Under the pieces are notes generated by a model. That model made no database searches. It had not been told where the DNA came from and saw only the letters and a program-made list of their open reading frames with translations. From NCBI GenBank assembly GCA_023453125.1, contig JAEXUB010000272.1, positions 1 to 64,000 of the forward strand: a stretch of 64,000 nt of DNA, written 5' to 3'. The stretch comes from Bacteroidota bacterium (GTDB lineage: Bacteria > Bacteroidota > Ignavibacteria > Ignavibacteriales > Melioribacteraceae). The position numbers were made by a program, and so were the translations under genes. Positions 52,710 to 60,863 of the stretch are shown piece by piece (the stretch's first letter is position 1; each line of letters opens with the position of its first letter).

Positions 52710-53540
52710 TTACAAATTAAGTGAGAAAAAGTTCGAATAGAGGCCAATCGATATTTCGTGGAAACGCCCTTTATCCTCCCCCAGAAAACTGCTGTATCTG
52801 TAGCGCGAGAAAAGTGTGAACACATTATAAAAACGGAATAATCCTATTGTCGTTTCTACTGAAATTCCGTATCCTCCCAGGAAATTGGTAAAATAATTCA
52901 CACCGGGGGCAACAAATTCCAGTACCGGAATTTGAATTACCTGCTTATAACCGGCGGATAAATGATGCTTTGCCTGAAATTCAGGAATATATTTATACTC
53001 CAGTCCAAAGTATCCTGCCGGATAATTATAGCCCCCTGAATAGAAAGAAAATAGAGGAATTTCTTTTGAAAGAGCGAAATAATTTTTATCCCCTGCAATA
53101 ATTAATCCGGGCGAAGGGATGCCGAAAAAAGTGCCCCCGATACAGCAGGTTGTGAAAAGGTTCAGATCTCTGTTCTTTACCAGAAGGTTTTCATCGGAAA
53201 GGGTCGTTTCAAATGTCTGCACAAACTCTTTCCCCTTTCTGTCAACCGCGGTAATGGAATAAATAATAAGGAGCGAATCGAATTGAAGGTTTGTCATATC
53301 AATTTCAGCTTTATGAGTATCAGTCGGCTTCTCAGATACTTTGAAGAAGTATTTGCCTCCTATTTTCAAGGAGGATGTGCAGCTGTCACTTGTAAAAAAT
53401 GAAAGAACAAACATATGGGGTGTCTCGGGGGTAATGTAGGAATCGATAATTGTTATTTCAATTCCGGTTGAATCACTCTGCGCATTAGTGCTGACAAGCG
53501 GCACGGTAAAAAGAAATAAATACAAGAGTGCTTTTTTCAT
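52710..53540 (-). CDS. Secreted envelope protein with barrel-like C-terminus, unknown function
   Basis: A 276-residue protein with a signal peptide ending near STNAQ. The N-terminal third (about 25-115) is a beta-sandwich-like segment with ITVIDSYITPE-like strands; the rest (about 140-276) is rich in Tyr, Phe and Gly and looks like eight or so membrane strands ending FFSLNL. A vicinal CC pair stands at NLFTTCCIGGTFFG. I do not recognise a family. Transcribed alone, between xseA and the methyltransferase gene. Confidence 0.7.
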   Translation of the reverse strand: MKKALLYLFLFTVPLVSTNAQSDSTGIEITIIDSYITPETPHMFVLSFFTSDSCTSSLKIGGKYFFKVSEKPTDTHKAEIDMTNLQFDSLLIIYSITAVDRKGKEFVQTFETTLSDENLLVKNRDLNLFTTCCIGGTFFGIPSPGLIIAGDKNYFALSKEIPLFSFYSGGYNYPAGYFGLEYKYIPEFQAKHHLSAGYKQVIQIPVLEFVAPGVNYFTNFLGGYGISVETTIGLFRFYNVFTLFSRYRYSSFLGEDKGRFHEISIGLYSNFFSLNL

Positions 53541-53663
53541 TTCGTTCCGTAAGAATTATTAGTGTAAATTATATTTATCGAATTATAAATAATACGTTTC
53601 CTAATCCGCTAAATCAAGATGCTTTTTTTCGCTCGACTTATTTAATACCGGATAAAAAAGCTA

Positions 53664-54344
53664 TTATTTTTCCCCTATAACAACCTGTGTAAGACCGAAT
53701 GTTAAAGAATACTTTTTAATATTCCTGAACCCTGCCCCTGCATACAAAGCGGGCAGGTCAATTTTTTCGTGAAAATCCCCTACTGACTCGGGAAGATAAG
53801 TATACGCTTCATTATCTTTTGAAATTAAACGGCCTATTAAAGGAAGAACATTATTAAAATAAAACATATAGAAAGATTTAACTATTCTGCTGTTCGGAAG
53901 GCGGAATTCCAGCACTGTTACTTTTCCCCCCGGCTTTAGAATCCTGTAAAAACTCGCAAGTCCCTCCGGAATATTATAAAAATTTCTTATTCCAAAGGCT
54001 ACTGTAATATTAGTGAATGTATTCTCCTTAAAAGGGATATTTTCAGCAACTGCCTGAACTGTTTTCCCCCTTATCCAATCGGCTTTATTGCCAAAAAGGG
54101 TCAGCATATTCTGTGAAAGGTCAGCCCCGAAAATTTTATCAACACCGCTTTTTTTTGCAGTAATTGCAAAATCCCCGGTACCGCAGGCTACATCAAGAAG
54201 TATTGAATCTTTATTCATTCCGCTGAGACTAATTGCCTTTTTCCGCCAGTAAATGTCTACCCCGGCGCTCAAAAGGTGGTTCAGTAAATCATATTTTCCC
54301 GAAATGGAATCAAAAATGCGTTTTACTTGTTTTTGTTTATTCAT
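53664..54344 (-). CDS. menG: Demethylmenaquinone methyltransferase
   Basis: A 226-residue SAM-dependent methyltransferase of the UbiE/MenG family. SAM motif I is DVACGTGDFAI; family signatures are RIFDSISGKYDLLNHLLSAGVDIYWR at the start and TVAFGIRNF with SFYRILKPGGKVTVLEF. It makes menaquinone, which is the expected quinone for the quinol-oxidising cytochrome complexes encoded earlier in this window; menaquinone use itself is inferred. Divergent from the small Cys-rich gene. Confidence 0.93.
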   Translation of the reverse strand: MNKQKQVKRIFDSISGKYDLLNHLLSAGVDIYWRKKAISLSGMNKDSILLDVACGTGDFAITAKKSGVDKIFGADLSQNMLTLFGNKADWIRGKTVQAVAENIPFKENTFTNITVAFGIRNFYNIPEGLASFYRILKPGGKVTVLEFRLPNSRIVKSFYMFYFNNVLPLIGRLISKDNEAYTYLPESVGDFHEKIDLPALYAGAGFRNIKKYSLTFGLTQVVIGEK

Positions 54345-54377
54345 GGTGCTATTTTTTCCTAATTAAGGAGATTCATT

Positions 54378-54701
54378 ATGCAAAAATACGCAAAAGCTAT
54401 TAAAGAAAGAGTATGTGCAATCTGTGTGGATTCCGACGAAAACGGGAACTGCACACTTTCCAATAAAGAAACCTGTTCTGTCCAGGCCTATCTTCCGCAA
54501 ATAGTAGACATAATCCATAACTCGGATACGGACGATATACAAATCTACAAAGAAAAAGTGCATGAAACCATCTGCAGCAACTGCAGAACGCAGGAAAGCG
54601 GAGGCTATTGCCATCTTAGAGAAGATGTTAACTGCTCAGTGGACAGGTATTTCCGATACATCGTAGAAACAATTCAAAACGTTGATGAAGGGATTATTTA
54701 G
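54378..54701 (+). CDS. Small protein with two four-cysteine modules, unknown function
   Basis: A 107-residue soluble protein made of two similar halves. Half 1 has ERVCAICVDSDENGNCTL, then ETCSVQAYLPQIVDII; half 2 has ETICSNCRTQESGGYCHL, then VNCSVDRYFRYIVETI. Each half therefore carries CX2C, a third Cys 8-9 residues later and a fourth Cys 7-8 after that, followed by an amphipathic helix. Four Cys per module would suit zinc or an iron-sulfur cluster. AAGGAG precedes the ATG. It is divergent from menG and its end overlaps the PAP2 gene by 8 bases. No family recognised; real because of length, start site and internal repeat. Confidence 0.82.
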   Translation: MQKYAKAIKERVCAICVDSDENGNCTLSNKETCSVQAYLPQIVDIIHNSDTDDIQIYKEKVHETICSNCRTQESGGYCHLREDVNCSVDRYFRYIVETIQNVDEGII

Positions 54702-55653
54702 AATTCTCCCATTCAAATTCCGGATCTTTTTTGAGCCTTGACCAGTGATTATAAATATAACGCCCTGTTATAAGTGTTATAATCATAAATAGTGCGCCCC
54801 CTAAAAGATCCACAAAATAATGGTATCTTAAATAGACTGTGGCAAATATCAGCAGAACGCCTGCAGGATAAATGAAGAGTTTTGACTTGGCTTTGAATTT
54901 ATATGCCAGATACATTGAAAGAAGCGTCATCTGGGTATGTCCGCTTGGAAAGATATCTCTTTGAACAACAATTGCTGGATTAAGAGTGCCCGATGGAATT
55001 CCTTCTCCGCTGTTTACTACCTCCCTGAGAAAATCAGTTAAAAACAGTCCGGGCAGTTCTATTGAAGTATTTGCAAAATCGTGCAGTGTAAAGCGCGGGC
55101 CTATGCCGGGCCACAAAAAATATCCCATATATGAGAGATAAAATCCATAAACTATTATAAATGTCAGATAAGTAACACCGCCGTAATTCTTGCGGCGTAA
55201 AAGCTCTATTCCCAGTATCACCGGGAGAAAATAAAAAGTAGCATATGCAATCTGGAGAATTTCTGTTAACAGCGGGTTAGCTATATTATAAAGTAAATGA
55301 GTCGGATCGGTGCCCAGCAGAAAACGGTCAATTGCAATAAGGAACTGGTCATAGTCTTTCCCCATATGGATATACTTTATCATATATCCCACTTCCTTAA
55401 AAGAGAAAAAGATTGTAGGGACTATGTACCAGATATGAAGCTGATGCCATAGGGCTTTCCCCGATGATTTGTGAAGATATGCTAACGCGACTACCAGAAA
55501 GGCAAAAGAAATATTTATAAGCACATTGGTATGCCAGGTTGGAATCCTCTGATGGAATATGATGTTGAGCCCCGATAGAAAGAGAGCAAAACATATTACA
55601 ATAATGTCGCTGGCGTTCAGATCCAGAATCAGTTCTTTAATCTTTTTCATCAT
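54694..55653 (-). CDS. PAP2-superfamily membrane protein
   Basis: A 319-residue membrane protein with about seven to nine helices. PAP2 motifs 2 and 3 are clear: IFPSGHTQMTLLSMYLA (SGH) and YLRYHYFVDLLGGALF (RXXXHXXXD form). Motif 1 is less clear, possibly around FLWPGIGPRF. The order resembles the PAP2_3 / inositol phosphorylceramide synthase-like group, with a long N-terminal half. Likely substrate: a lipid phosphate or diphosphate. Its start overlaps the end of rsmA by 17 bases, so the two are co-transcribed. Confidence 0.83.
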   Translation of the reverse strand: MMKKIKELILDLNASDIIVICFALFLSGLNIIFHQRIPTWHTNVLINISFAFLVVALAYLHKSSGKALWHQLHIWYIVPTIFFSFKEVGYMIKYIHMGKDYDQFLIAIDRFLLGTDPTHLLYNIANPLLTEILQIAYATFYFLPVILGIELLRRKNYGGVTYLTFIIVYGFYLSYMGYFLWPGIGPRFTLHDFANTSIELPGLFLTDFLREVVNSGEGIPSGTLNPAIVVQRDIFPSGHTQMTLLSMYLAYKFKAKSKLFIYPAGVLLIFATVYLRYHYFVDLLGGALFMIITLITGRYIYNHWSRLKKDPEFEWENSK

Positions 55654-56443
55654 TTCTCTTGCTTAACTGAATAAGGGGCATTTTATTATTTATAAAACGG
55701 GTTAAAGAAAGATAATCTTCCAATTCCAGTTCCTCGGCCCTTTTGCCAAAATCAATTCCGCACCCTTCAAAAATTTCAGAACCAAATATACTATTCGAAA
55801 ATGAATTTTTTAAGGTCTTCCTTCTATTACCGAATGCCGCTTTAACTATTTTTATAAACAGTCCGGTATCTATATCATCTTCTATTTCTTTGAATCTTAA
55901 ATGAACCACAGCAGAATCGACATTAGGACGGGGAAAAAACACATTCGGGGAGACTTTAAAACAATACCGAACATCTGCAAAATAGCTCAAAATGACACTC
56001 AGGATTCCATAATCCTTAGTCTTTTTCTTTGCATTGAGCCTTTTTGCCACTTCATGCTGCATCATTAAGACCGCATCGCTTACAGCCTCTCTTTCTTCTA
56101 TCAGTTTAAACAGAATCGGTGAGGTAATGTTATATGGAATATTTCCCGTTATCCTGATCTTTTCTTTTCCCGCTATCTCTCTGAGGTCAAGCTTAAGAAA
56201 GTCTTCATTTATAATTTTTAATCCGGTGAAATTTAATGCCAGTAATTCAATTACCCTGCTGTCTATTTCTACCGCCGTTAAATTAGGGCATTTTGCGTGA
56301 AGCTCTCTGGTTAAAGCCCCCTGTCCCGGCCCTATTTCGAGAATATAATCCTCTGCCTTAGGATTAATTTCCTCAACTATTTTCCTGATAATATTGTTAT
56401 CCATTAAATAGTTCTGTCCGAATTTTTTTAAGGGCTTAACCAT
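55637..56443 (-). CDS. rsmA: 16S rRNA dimethyladenosine transferase
   Basis: A 268-residue SAM-dependent enzyme (KsgA) that dimethylates two adjacent adenosines near the 3' end of 16S rRNA. Signatures are KKFGQNYLMD at the N-terminus, ILEIGPGQGALTREL for SAM motif I, ITGNIPYNITSPILFKLI (NIPY catalytic motif) and FFPRPNVDSAVVHL. Length is standard. First gene of a pair with the PAP2 gene. Confidence 0.95.
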   Translation of the reverse strand: MVKPLKKFGQNYLMDNNIIRKIVEEINPKAEDYILEIGPGQGALTRELHAKCPNLTAVEIDSRVIELLALNFTGLKIINEDFLKLDLREIAGKEKIRITGNIPYNITSPILFKLIEEREAVSDAVLMMQHEVAKRLNAKKKTKDYGILSVILSYFADVRYCFKVSPNVFFPRPNVDSAVVHLRFKEIEDDIDTGLFIKIVKAAFGNRRKTLKNSFSNSIFGSEIFEGCGIDFGKRAEELELEDYLSLTRFINNKMPLIQLSKRNDEKD

Positions 56444-56549
56444 TTTTTAACATTAAATTTTATTGATTTGCCAATAATTCAATATTTATGACTTAAAATT
56501 TATTTAATTTTTGGATAGATTTGAATAAAAGTTTAGTAAAAAGGGCATT

Positions 56550-57641
56550 ATGTTCGAAATTATCTTCATTATTGCGGTCAGTTTATATTTTATACAGACT
56601 GTCATATTCGCGGTAGGCGCCTCAAAAAAATATGAAAAAATAGGAAAGGATGAGTTGCCGACTGCTACCTTAATTGTAGCAGCCCGCAATGAAGAAGACA
56701 AGATTCAGGAATGCCTTACTGCATTGGGCGGGCTTGAATATCCCGAAGGCAAGCTTGAGATTATTATTGTGAATGATAATTCCACCGATAAGACCGGTGA
56801 AATAATCGAAAAATTTATTTCCGGAAAGCCGCATTTTAAAATGATTGTACCGCAGGGAAAAATAGGCCGGCTAATGGGAAAAACAAATGCTCTTGCGCAC
56901 GCACTTAAAATTGCCGGCGGCGAGATTATTCTAACAACCGATGCAGATTGTACCCCCCGTAAAGAATGGGTTAAGTCGATTGTTTCCTATTTCAAACAAG
57001 ACGTGGCAATGGTTCTCGGATTTACCACTCAAAGCGGTGATACACCGTTTTACGGAATGCAGGCAATGGATTTCCTCTATCTCCAGACTGTTGCATCGGG
57101 GAGCGCTAACTTTAACAAGCCTACAAGCTGCATTGGCAATAATATGGCATACCGCAAATCTGTTTACGATGAGGTTGGCGGCTATGAAAATATCTCATTC
57201 TCAATAACCGAAGATATGAAACTGATGCAGACTGTTCACGATTTAAATAAATATGAAATAATATATCCTATGGATAAAGATTCTTTGATGATATCCCAGC
57301 CGTTGAAGAATTATAGTGAAATTTTCTGGCAGAAGAAGAGATGGGGCGTTGGGGGGGTTGAAAGTAAACTTTACGGATATGCAATAATGGCCTCGGGCTA
57401 TGTAGCAAAAATATGCATGCTGCTGCTTCCCTTCTTTTTCAGTGTTGCTGCCTTGTACCTCACTGCATTTAAAATATTTACCGATCTATTCTTTGTTCAG
57501 CAGATCTATGCCAAGTTAAACCAGAAATTTAAAGTAAGCCATTTTATAGCTTTTGAAATCTATTTCATTATCTACGTTCTCTTGCTTCCCATTGTCGTTC
57601 TGCCCAATAGAAAGGTAAAATGGAAAGGAAGAGAATTCTAA
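56550..57641 (+). CDS. Membrane-bound family 2 glycosyltransferase
   Basis: A 363-residue protein with one N-terminal helix and about two to three C-terminal helices. The GT-A domain has ATLIVAARNEEDKIQECLTAL, IIVNDNSTDKTGEI, TTDADCTPRKEW (DxD-like), EDMKLMQTVHD and QKKRWGVGG, i.e. the ED and Q/RxxRW motifs of processive or transmembrane GT2 enzymes. Likely makes a surface polysaccharide or glycolipid. No other polysaccharide genes are adjacent, so the product is unknown. The next gene begins 12 bases later. Confidence 0.87.
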   Translation: MFEIIFIIAVSLYFIQTVIFAVGASKKYEKIGKDELPTATLIVAARNEEDKIQECLTALGGLEYPEGKLEIIIVNDNSTDKTGEIIEKFISGKPHFKMIVPQGKIGRLMGKTNALAHALKIAGGEIILTTDADCTPRKEWVKSIVSYFKQDVAMVLGFTTQSGDTPFYGMQAMDFLYLQTVASGSANFNKPTSCIGNNMAYRKSVYDEVGGYENISFSITEDMKLMQTVHDLNKYEIIYPMDKDSLMISQPLKNYSEIFWQKKRWGVGGVESKLYGYAIMASGYVAKICMLLLPFFFSVAALYLTAFKIFTDLFFVQQIYAKLNQKFKVSHFIAFEIYFIIYVLLLPIVVLPNRKVKWKGREF

Positions 57642-57653
57642 CAAAGGAATTAT

Positions 57654-58481
57654 ATGAAGCGTTTTATTTTTTTCTTACTGGCTCTTTTTACCGCTGTTTC
57701 AATAAATGCCCAGGGGAACATAGAGCTGTTTCCGGGCAATTTGAATATCCAGCCTTTTGCGGCAAATACACTGGAACCTAAACTCGGATTCCTCTTCCAT
57801 ACTTCCGAAAACGAGCTGCGCCTCGATATAGGCAACTCACTTGATTTCTTTCATCTTACTACCTGCGGCGGGACATTCTCCTTTGGTGCTGACCTATTTA
57901 CATATACGCGCCTCCGCAAAGAGGAAAACTTTCATTTTCCGGTTGATGCCGTTGATTATCTTTTCGGAATTAATTTCGGATACAAAAAGGATTTTGGAAA
58001 CTATGAAATTGGCGCCCGGCTCCGCATTAGCCATATAAGCGCACATATTGTAGACGGACATATAGATAAAAGCACCGGAGGCTGGATAGATAATCATCCG
58101 CCAAGAGTCTACAGCAGAGAATTTTTTGAATTACTACCATACATAAAATACAATACGCTACGTGCCTATGCAGGGGCTACATATATTTTCCACATTGACC
58201 CCCCCTATTTAGGAAAAGATAATTATCAGGCGGGATTTGAATACTTTATTCCCTGGCAGCCTGTAAGCAACCTGACTCCCTATATCGCATATGACTTTAA
58301 ACTGATTCATCTCGACTCATATTCGGGAAACAATTCAATAACAGCAGGATTGAAATTCGGTAAATCATTCGGGCGCGGATTCAGTTTATATTACCAGTAT
58401 TATTCCGGACACAGCGTTCACGGTGAATACTTCGATAAAAGAGTCAGCTATTCAGCAATTGGTATTAATCTTGATCTTTAG
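57654..58481 (+). CDS. Secreted or outer-membrane protein, possibly DUF1207-like
   Basis: A 275-residue protein with a signal peptide ending near INAQ. It opens with ELFPGNLNIQPFAANTLEPKLGF, and later has RLRISHISAHIVDGH, SREFFELLPYIKYN and strand-rich segments ending in a terminal NLDL strand. The 'FP.....PF.A....P' opening and the 'HxSxHxxDG' string resemble DUF1207 outer-membrane proteins, which I put forward only as a likely match. An AAGGA site lies before the ATG. Function unknown. Confidence 0.75.
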   Translation: MKRFIFFLLALFTAVSINAQGNIELFPGNLNIQPFAANTLEPKLGFLFHTSENELRLDIGNSLDFFHLTTCGGTFSFGADLFTYTRLRKEENFHFPVDAVDYLFGINFGYKKDFGNYEIGARLRISHISAHIVDGHIDKSTGGWIDNHPPRVYSREFFELLPYIKYNTLRAYAGATYIFHIDPPYLGKDNYQAGFEYFIPWQPVSNLTPYIAYDFKLIHLDSYSGNNSITAGLKFGKSFGRGFSLYYQYYSGHSVHGEYFDKRVSYSAIGINLDL

Positions 58482-58498
58482 AACAAAGTAAGATTTTT

Positions 58499-59458
58499 AT
58501 GCCCACGGTAAAAGAAAGAATTAAATCCTGGCTTATTTTTTTAGGACTCTTTGCAGTCACCTTTGCAACAACAACAATTGCAGGGGCATTCTGGGTAACC
58601 GGACTCCCCGGGCCTTATACAATCGGACAGTTAAGCGAGGGGCTCACCTATTCCCTTTCTATTATTTTCATTCTCGGTGTACATGAATTCGGACATTATT
58701 TTGCAGCAAGACATCACAAAGTAGATTCAACACTTCCCTTCTTTATTCCTTTTCCCCCAATAATGGGCTTTTTTAATTTCGGCACAATGGGGGCAGTTAT
58801 AAAAACAAAAACCGTTGTGCCCAATAATAAGGCAATGTTCGATATCGGAGTGTGGGGCCCTTTAGCCGGATTTGCGGCCTGCATCATTGTTCTTGTTTAC
58901 GGTTTTATTAACCTGCCTGACGTTAATTATATTCTCGCAATTCATCCCGATTATTTCTCCCCCGAATATGGAAAAGGAGCAATGCACCTGGAATTCGGCG
59001 ATACAATGATGATGTTTATTCTAAGGGAATTGTTTACCGGCCCCGGGCAGTTTGTTCCGCCGATGTCTGAAATTTATCACTACCCCTATATTTGCGCCGG
59101 CTGGCTTGGACTTTTTGTAACCTCTATGAATATGATTCCGGTCGGGCAATTGGACGGCGGGCATATTACATACAGCATGTTTGGAAATAAAAGGCATGAA
59201 TTATTGGGAATATCATTTTTGATAATACTTTTAATTTTAGGGGGAACTGGACTGATATTAATCCTTTTCGATTCGGGGATTAATTTCGGGTGGCCCGGCT
59301 GGCTCTTATGGGGAGTTGCACTCTATTTCTTTGTGAAGGTTAAACATCCTCCGGTTACAGAGTTTTCCCCACTAAACAGGGGGAGAAAAATAGCCGGCTG
59401 GATTGCATTAACCATTCTCCTGCTTACATTCTCTCCAACCCCATTTACGGCCTGGTAG
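58499..59458 (+). CDS. Site-2-protease family (M50) membrane metalloprotease
   Basis: A 319-residue membrane protein with about seven helices. The zinc motif is LGVHEFGHYFAARHH (HExxH), and the distant Asp ligand is in NMIPVGQLDGGHI (LDG). The block FIPFPPIMGFFNFGTMGAVI follows the active site, as in the plant EGY-like and archaeal S2P branch. No PDZ domain is present. Such enzymes cut membrane proteins within the bilayer, often anti-sigma factors; the target is unknown. It converges directly on the K+ channel gene. Confidence 0.9.
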   Translation: MPTVKERIKSWLIFLGLFAVTFATTTIAGAFWVTGLPGPYTIGQLSEGLTYSLSIIFILGVHEFGHYFAARHHKVDSTLPFFIPFPPIMGFFNFGTMGAVIKTKTVVPNNKAMFDIGVWGPLAGFAACIIVLVYGFINLPDVNYILAIHPDYFSPEYGKGAMHLEFGDTMMMFILRELFTGPGQFVPPMSEIYHYPYICAGWLGLFVTSMNMIPVGQLDGGHITYSMFGNKRHELLGISFLIILLILGGTGLILILFDSGINFGWPGWLLWGVALYFFVKVKHPPVTEFSPLNRGRKIAGWIALTILLLTFSPTPFTAW

Positions 59459-59770
59459 TTACCTGCTCCTCTCCAGAGCCTTTATGGATGCACCTACAAC
59501 AACTCCCACAAACAGCATTCCGGTAAGTCCCAATATTACTGCTGTAATTCTGCCGTAAAGTCCAATTGGAGTCAAATCTCCGTAGCCGATTGTTAATGCA
59601 GTCGTAAGGGAGGCATAAATGCTGTCTTCCCACCCCCCGTTACCGTTTTTGAGTCCTTCATAATGAAATACGGCCGCACCGCATGCGACCATAAAAAAGA
59701 AGAAGAGAATCATATTTTTTGCAGCCCAGAGAAGAGAAATAAACTCAATAATAAAGTACTTTTTTTTCAT
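59459..59770 (-). CDS. Two-helix potassium channel protein
   Basis: About 103 residues from the ATG at 59770, preceded by GGGA; an upstream TTG at 59824 would add 18 residues. Two helices flank a pore loop with the K+ filter TALTIGYGDLTP, the classical TxGYGD signature in the form TIGYGD. There is no voltage sensor and no RCK/TrkA-N domain, so it is a minimal Ion_trans_2 channel that would act as a tetramer. It sits tail to tail with the protease gene, with no gap. Confidence 0.88.
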   Translation of the reverse strand: MKKKYFIIEFISLLWAAKNMILFFFFMVACGAAVFHYEGLKNGNGGWEDSIYASLTTALTIGYGDLTPIGLYGRITAVILGLTGMLFVGVVVGASIKALERSR

Positions 59771-59873
59771 ATTCCCGCGCCAAAATGTTTGCGAGAATTT
59801 AATAAACTGATTAAGTAACTGCAATAAGAGAATATAATCCTTAATCCTGGAATAAAATGGGCATTTTTTTACC

Positions 59874-59903
59874 TTGACACAGGTTATATTTAAATTCTAT
59901 ATT
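59874..59903 (+). promoter_or_regulatory. Candidate promoter upstream of the surface-protein genes
   Basis: TTGACA at 59874-59879 is followed after 18 bases by TATATT at 59898-59903. It is placed about 140 bases before the lipoprotein start at 60042, leaving a long leader in which I see no structure. Tentative. Confidence 0.4.
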
Positions 59904-60041
59904 GGTATATAAAAATTGGAGTACTTTTATAGAGAGTTTGCTACTATTTACAAAAGAAAGTCATTTTTGATGAAATTTCGAAATATTTATAAGCAAATTC
60001 ACTTAAAAGCCGTTTTCAAAAGAAAACCCGCCTATAATACA

Positions 60042-60863
60042 ATGAAAAAATTATCCTTATTTGTTTTAATGGTTTTCCTTTTTGCGGGATGCGAAAAGGA
60101 TTTCGATTCTGTCGTAACGCCTGAATCGGCTGAATATTCATTCAAAAGTCCCGTTGTCCCCTCTCTCGTGGATTATTCAGTCAATCCCTCGCTTACCGCA
60201 GGAATTGAAATAACCAATCTGCCGGAAAATTCAGAAGTTTGGTTTAATCTTATCTCCCTCTATTCTGCGGAAGTTTTGGCTTCCAAAGTAATAATGAAAG
60301 ATGACGGACTGTCTGCAAGCGGAGACGCCGCAGCAAACGACCACATTTTCAGCGGTAAATACTCCTTTCCCGAAAGCGCATTTACCGGCAGCTATGAGCT
60401 CTCTTTCTTCGTTAAAACTACTGATTCCGGAGGAGATGTAACTGAACTCAGAATTGCATCCAAAATTGTTGAATTCAAAGGGGCTGTTAGAAATGAACCC
60501 CCGGTTCTATCACAGCTTTCACTCCCATCCGCCGTTGATGCAAATCAGGAGTTTACTATTACTCTTAAAGTATCTGACCTTAACGGTCTGCAGAATGTTA
60601 ACAGTGTCTGGTTCACTTTAACAGATCCTACAGGGGTAACTTTAGGCACAACATTTCTTCTTTATGATGACGGATCCCTTGTAATTCTCGATCCTTCCAA
60701 CGGAAGAACATCGGGTGATAGTGCCGCAGGAGACGGAGTCTACTCAAGAAAACTCTCCTTTAACACACAGGCGGCAAAAGGAGACTGGACTTTCACATTC
60801 CAGTCTAAAGATAACAGCAACGCAAGCAGCAATACCATTACACAAAAATTGACACTCAGATGA
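60042..60863 (+). CDS. Surface lipoprotein with two Ig-like repeats
   Basis: About 273 residues from the ATG at 60042. The frame is open further upstream, but only this start gives a lipoprotein leader, ending in the lipobox FAGC. Two repeats of a beta-sandwich are visible; each ends in a similar string, KDDGLSASGDAAANDHIFSG and, after a short insert, RTSGDSAAGDGVYSRKLSF. The Asp-rich turns may bind calcium. Function unknown; likely surface exposed. It overlaps the next gene as ATGA, so it is made together with the BNR-repeat protein. Confidence 0.8.
   Translation: MKKLSLFVLMVFLFAGCEKDFDSVVTPESAEYSFKSPVVPSLVDYSVNPSLTAGIEITNLPENSEVWFNLISLYSAEVLASKVIMKDDGLSASGDAAANDHIFSGKYSFPESAFTGSYELSFFVKTTDSGGDVTELRIASKIVEFKGAVRNEPPVLSQLSLPSAVDANQEFTITLKVSDLNGLQNVNSVWFTLTDPTGVTLGTTFLLYDDGSLVILDPSNGRTSGDSAAGDGVYSRKLSFNTQAAKGDWTFTFQSKDNSNASSNTITQKLTLR

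Noticed and set aside
59916..60041. A 42-residue N-terminal extension of the lipoprotein gene.
   Set aside because: It begins at a TTG and would bury the lipoprotein leader inside the protein; the ATG at 60042 gives a normal leader and lipobox.
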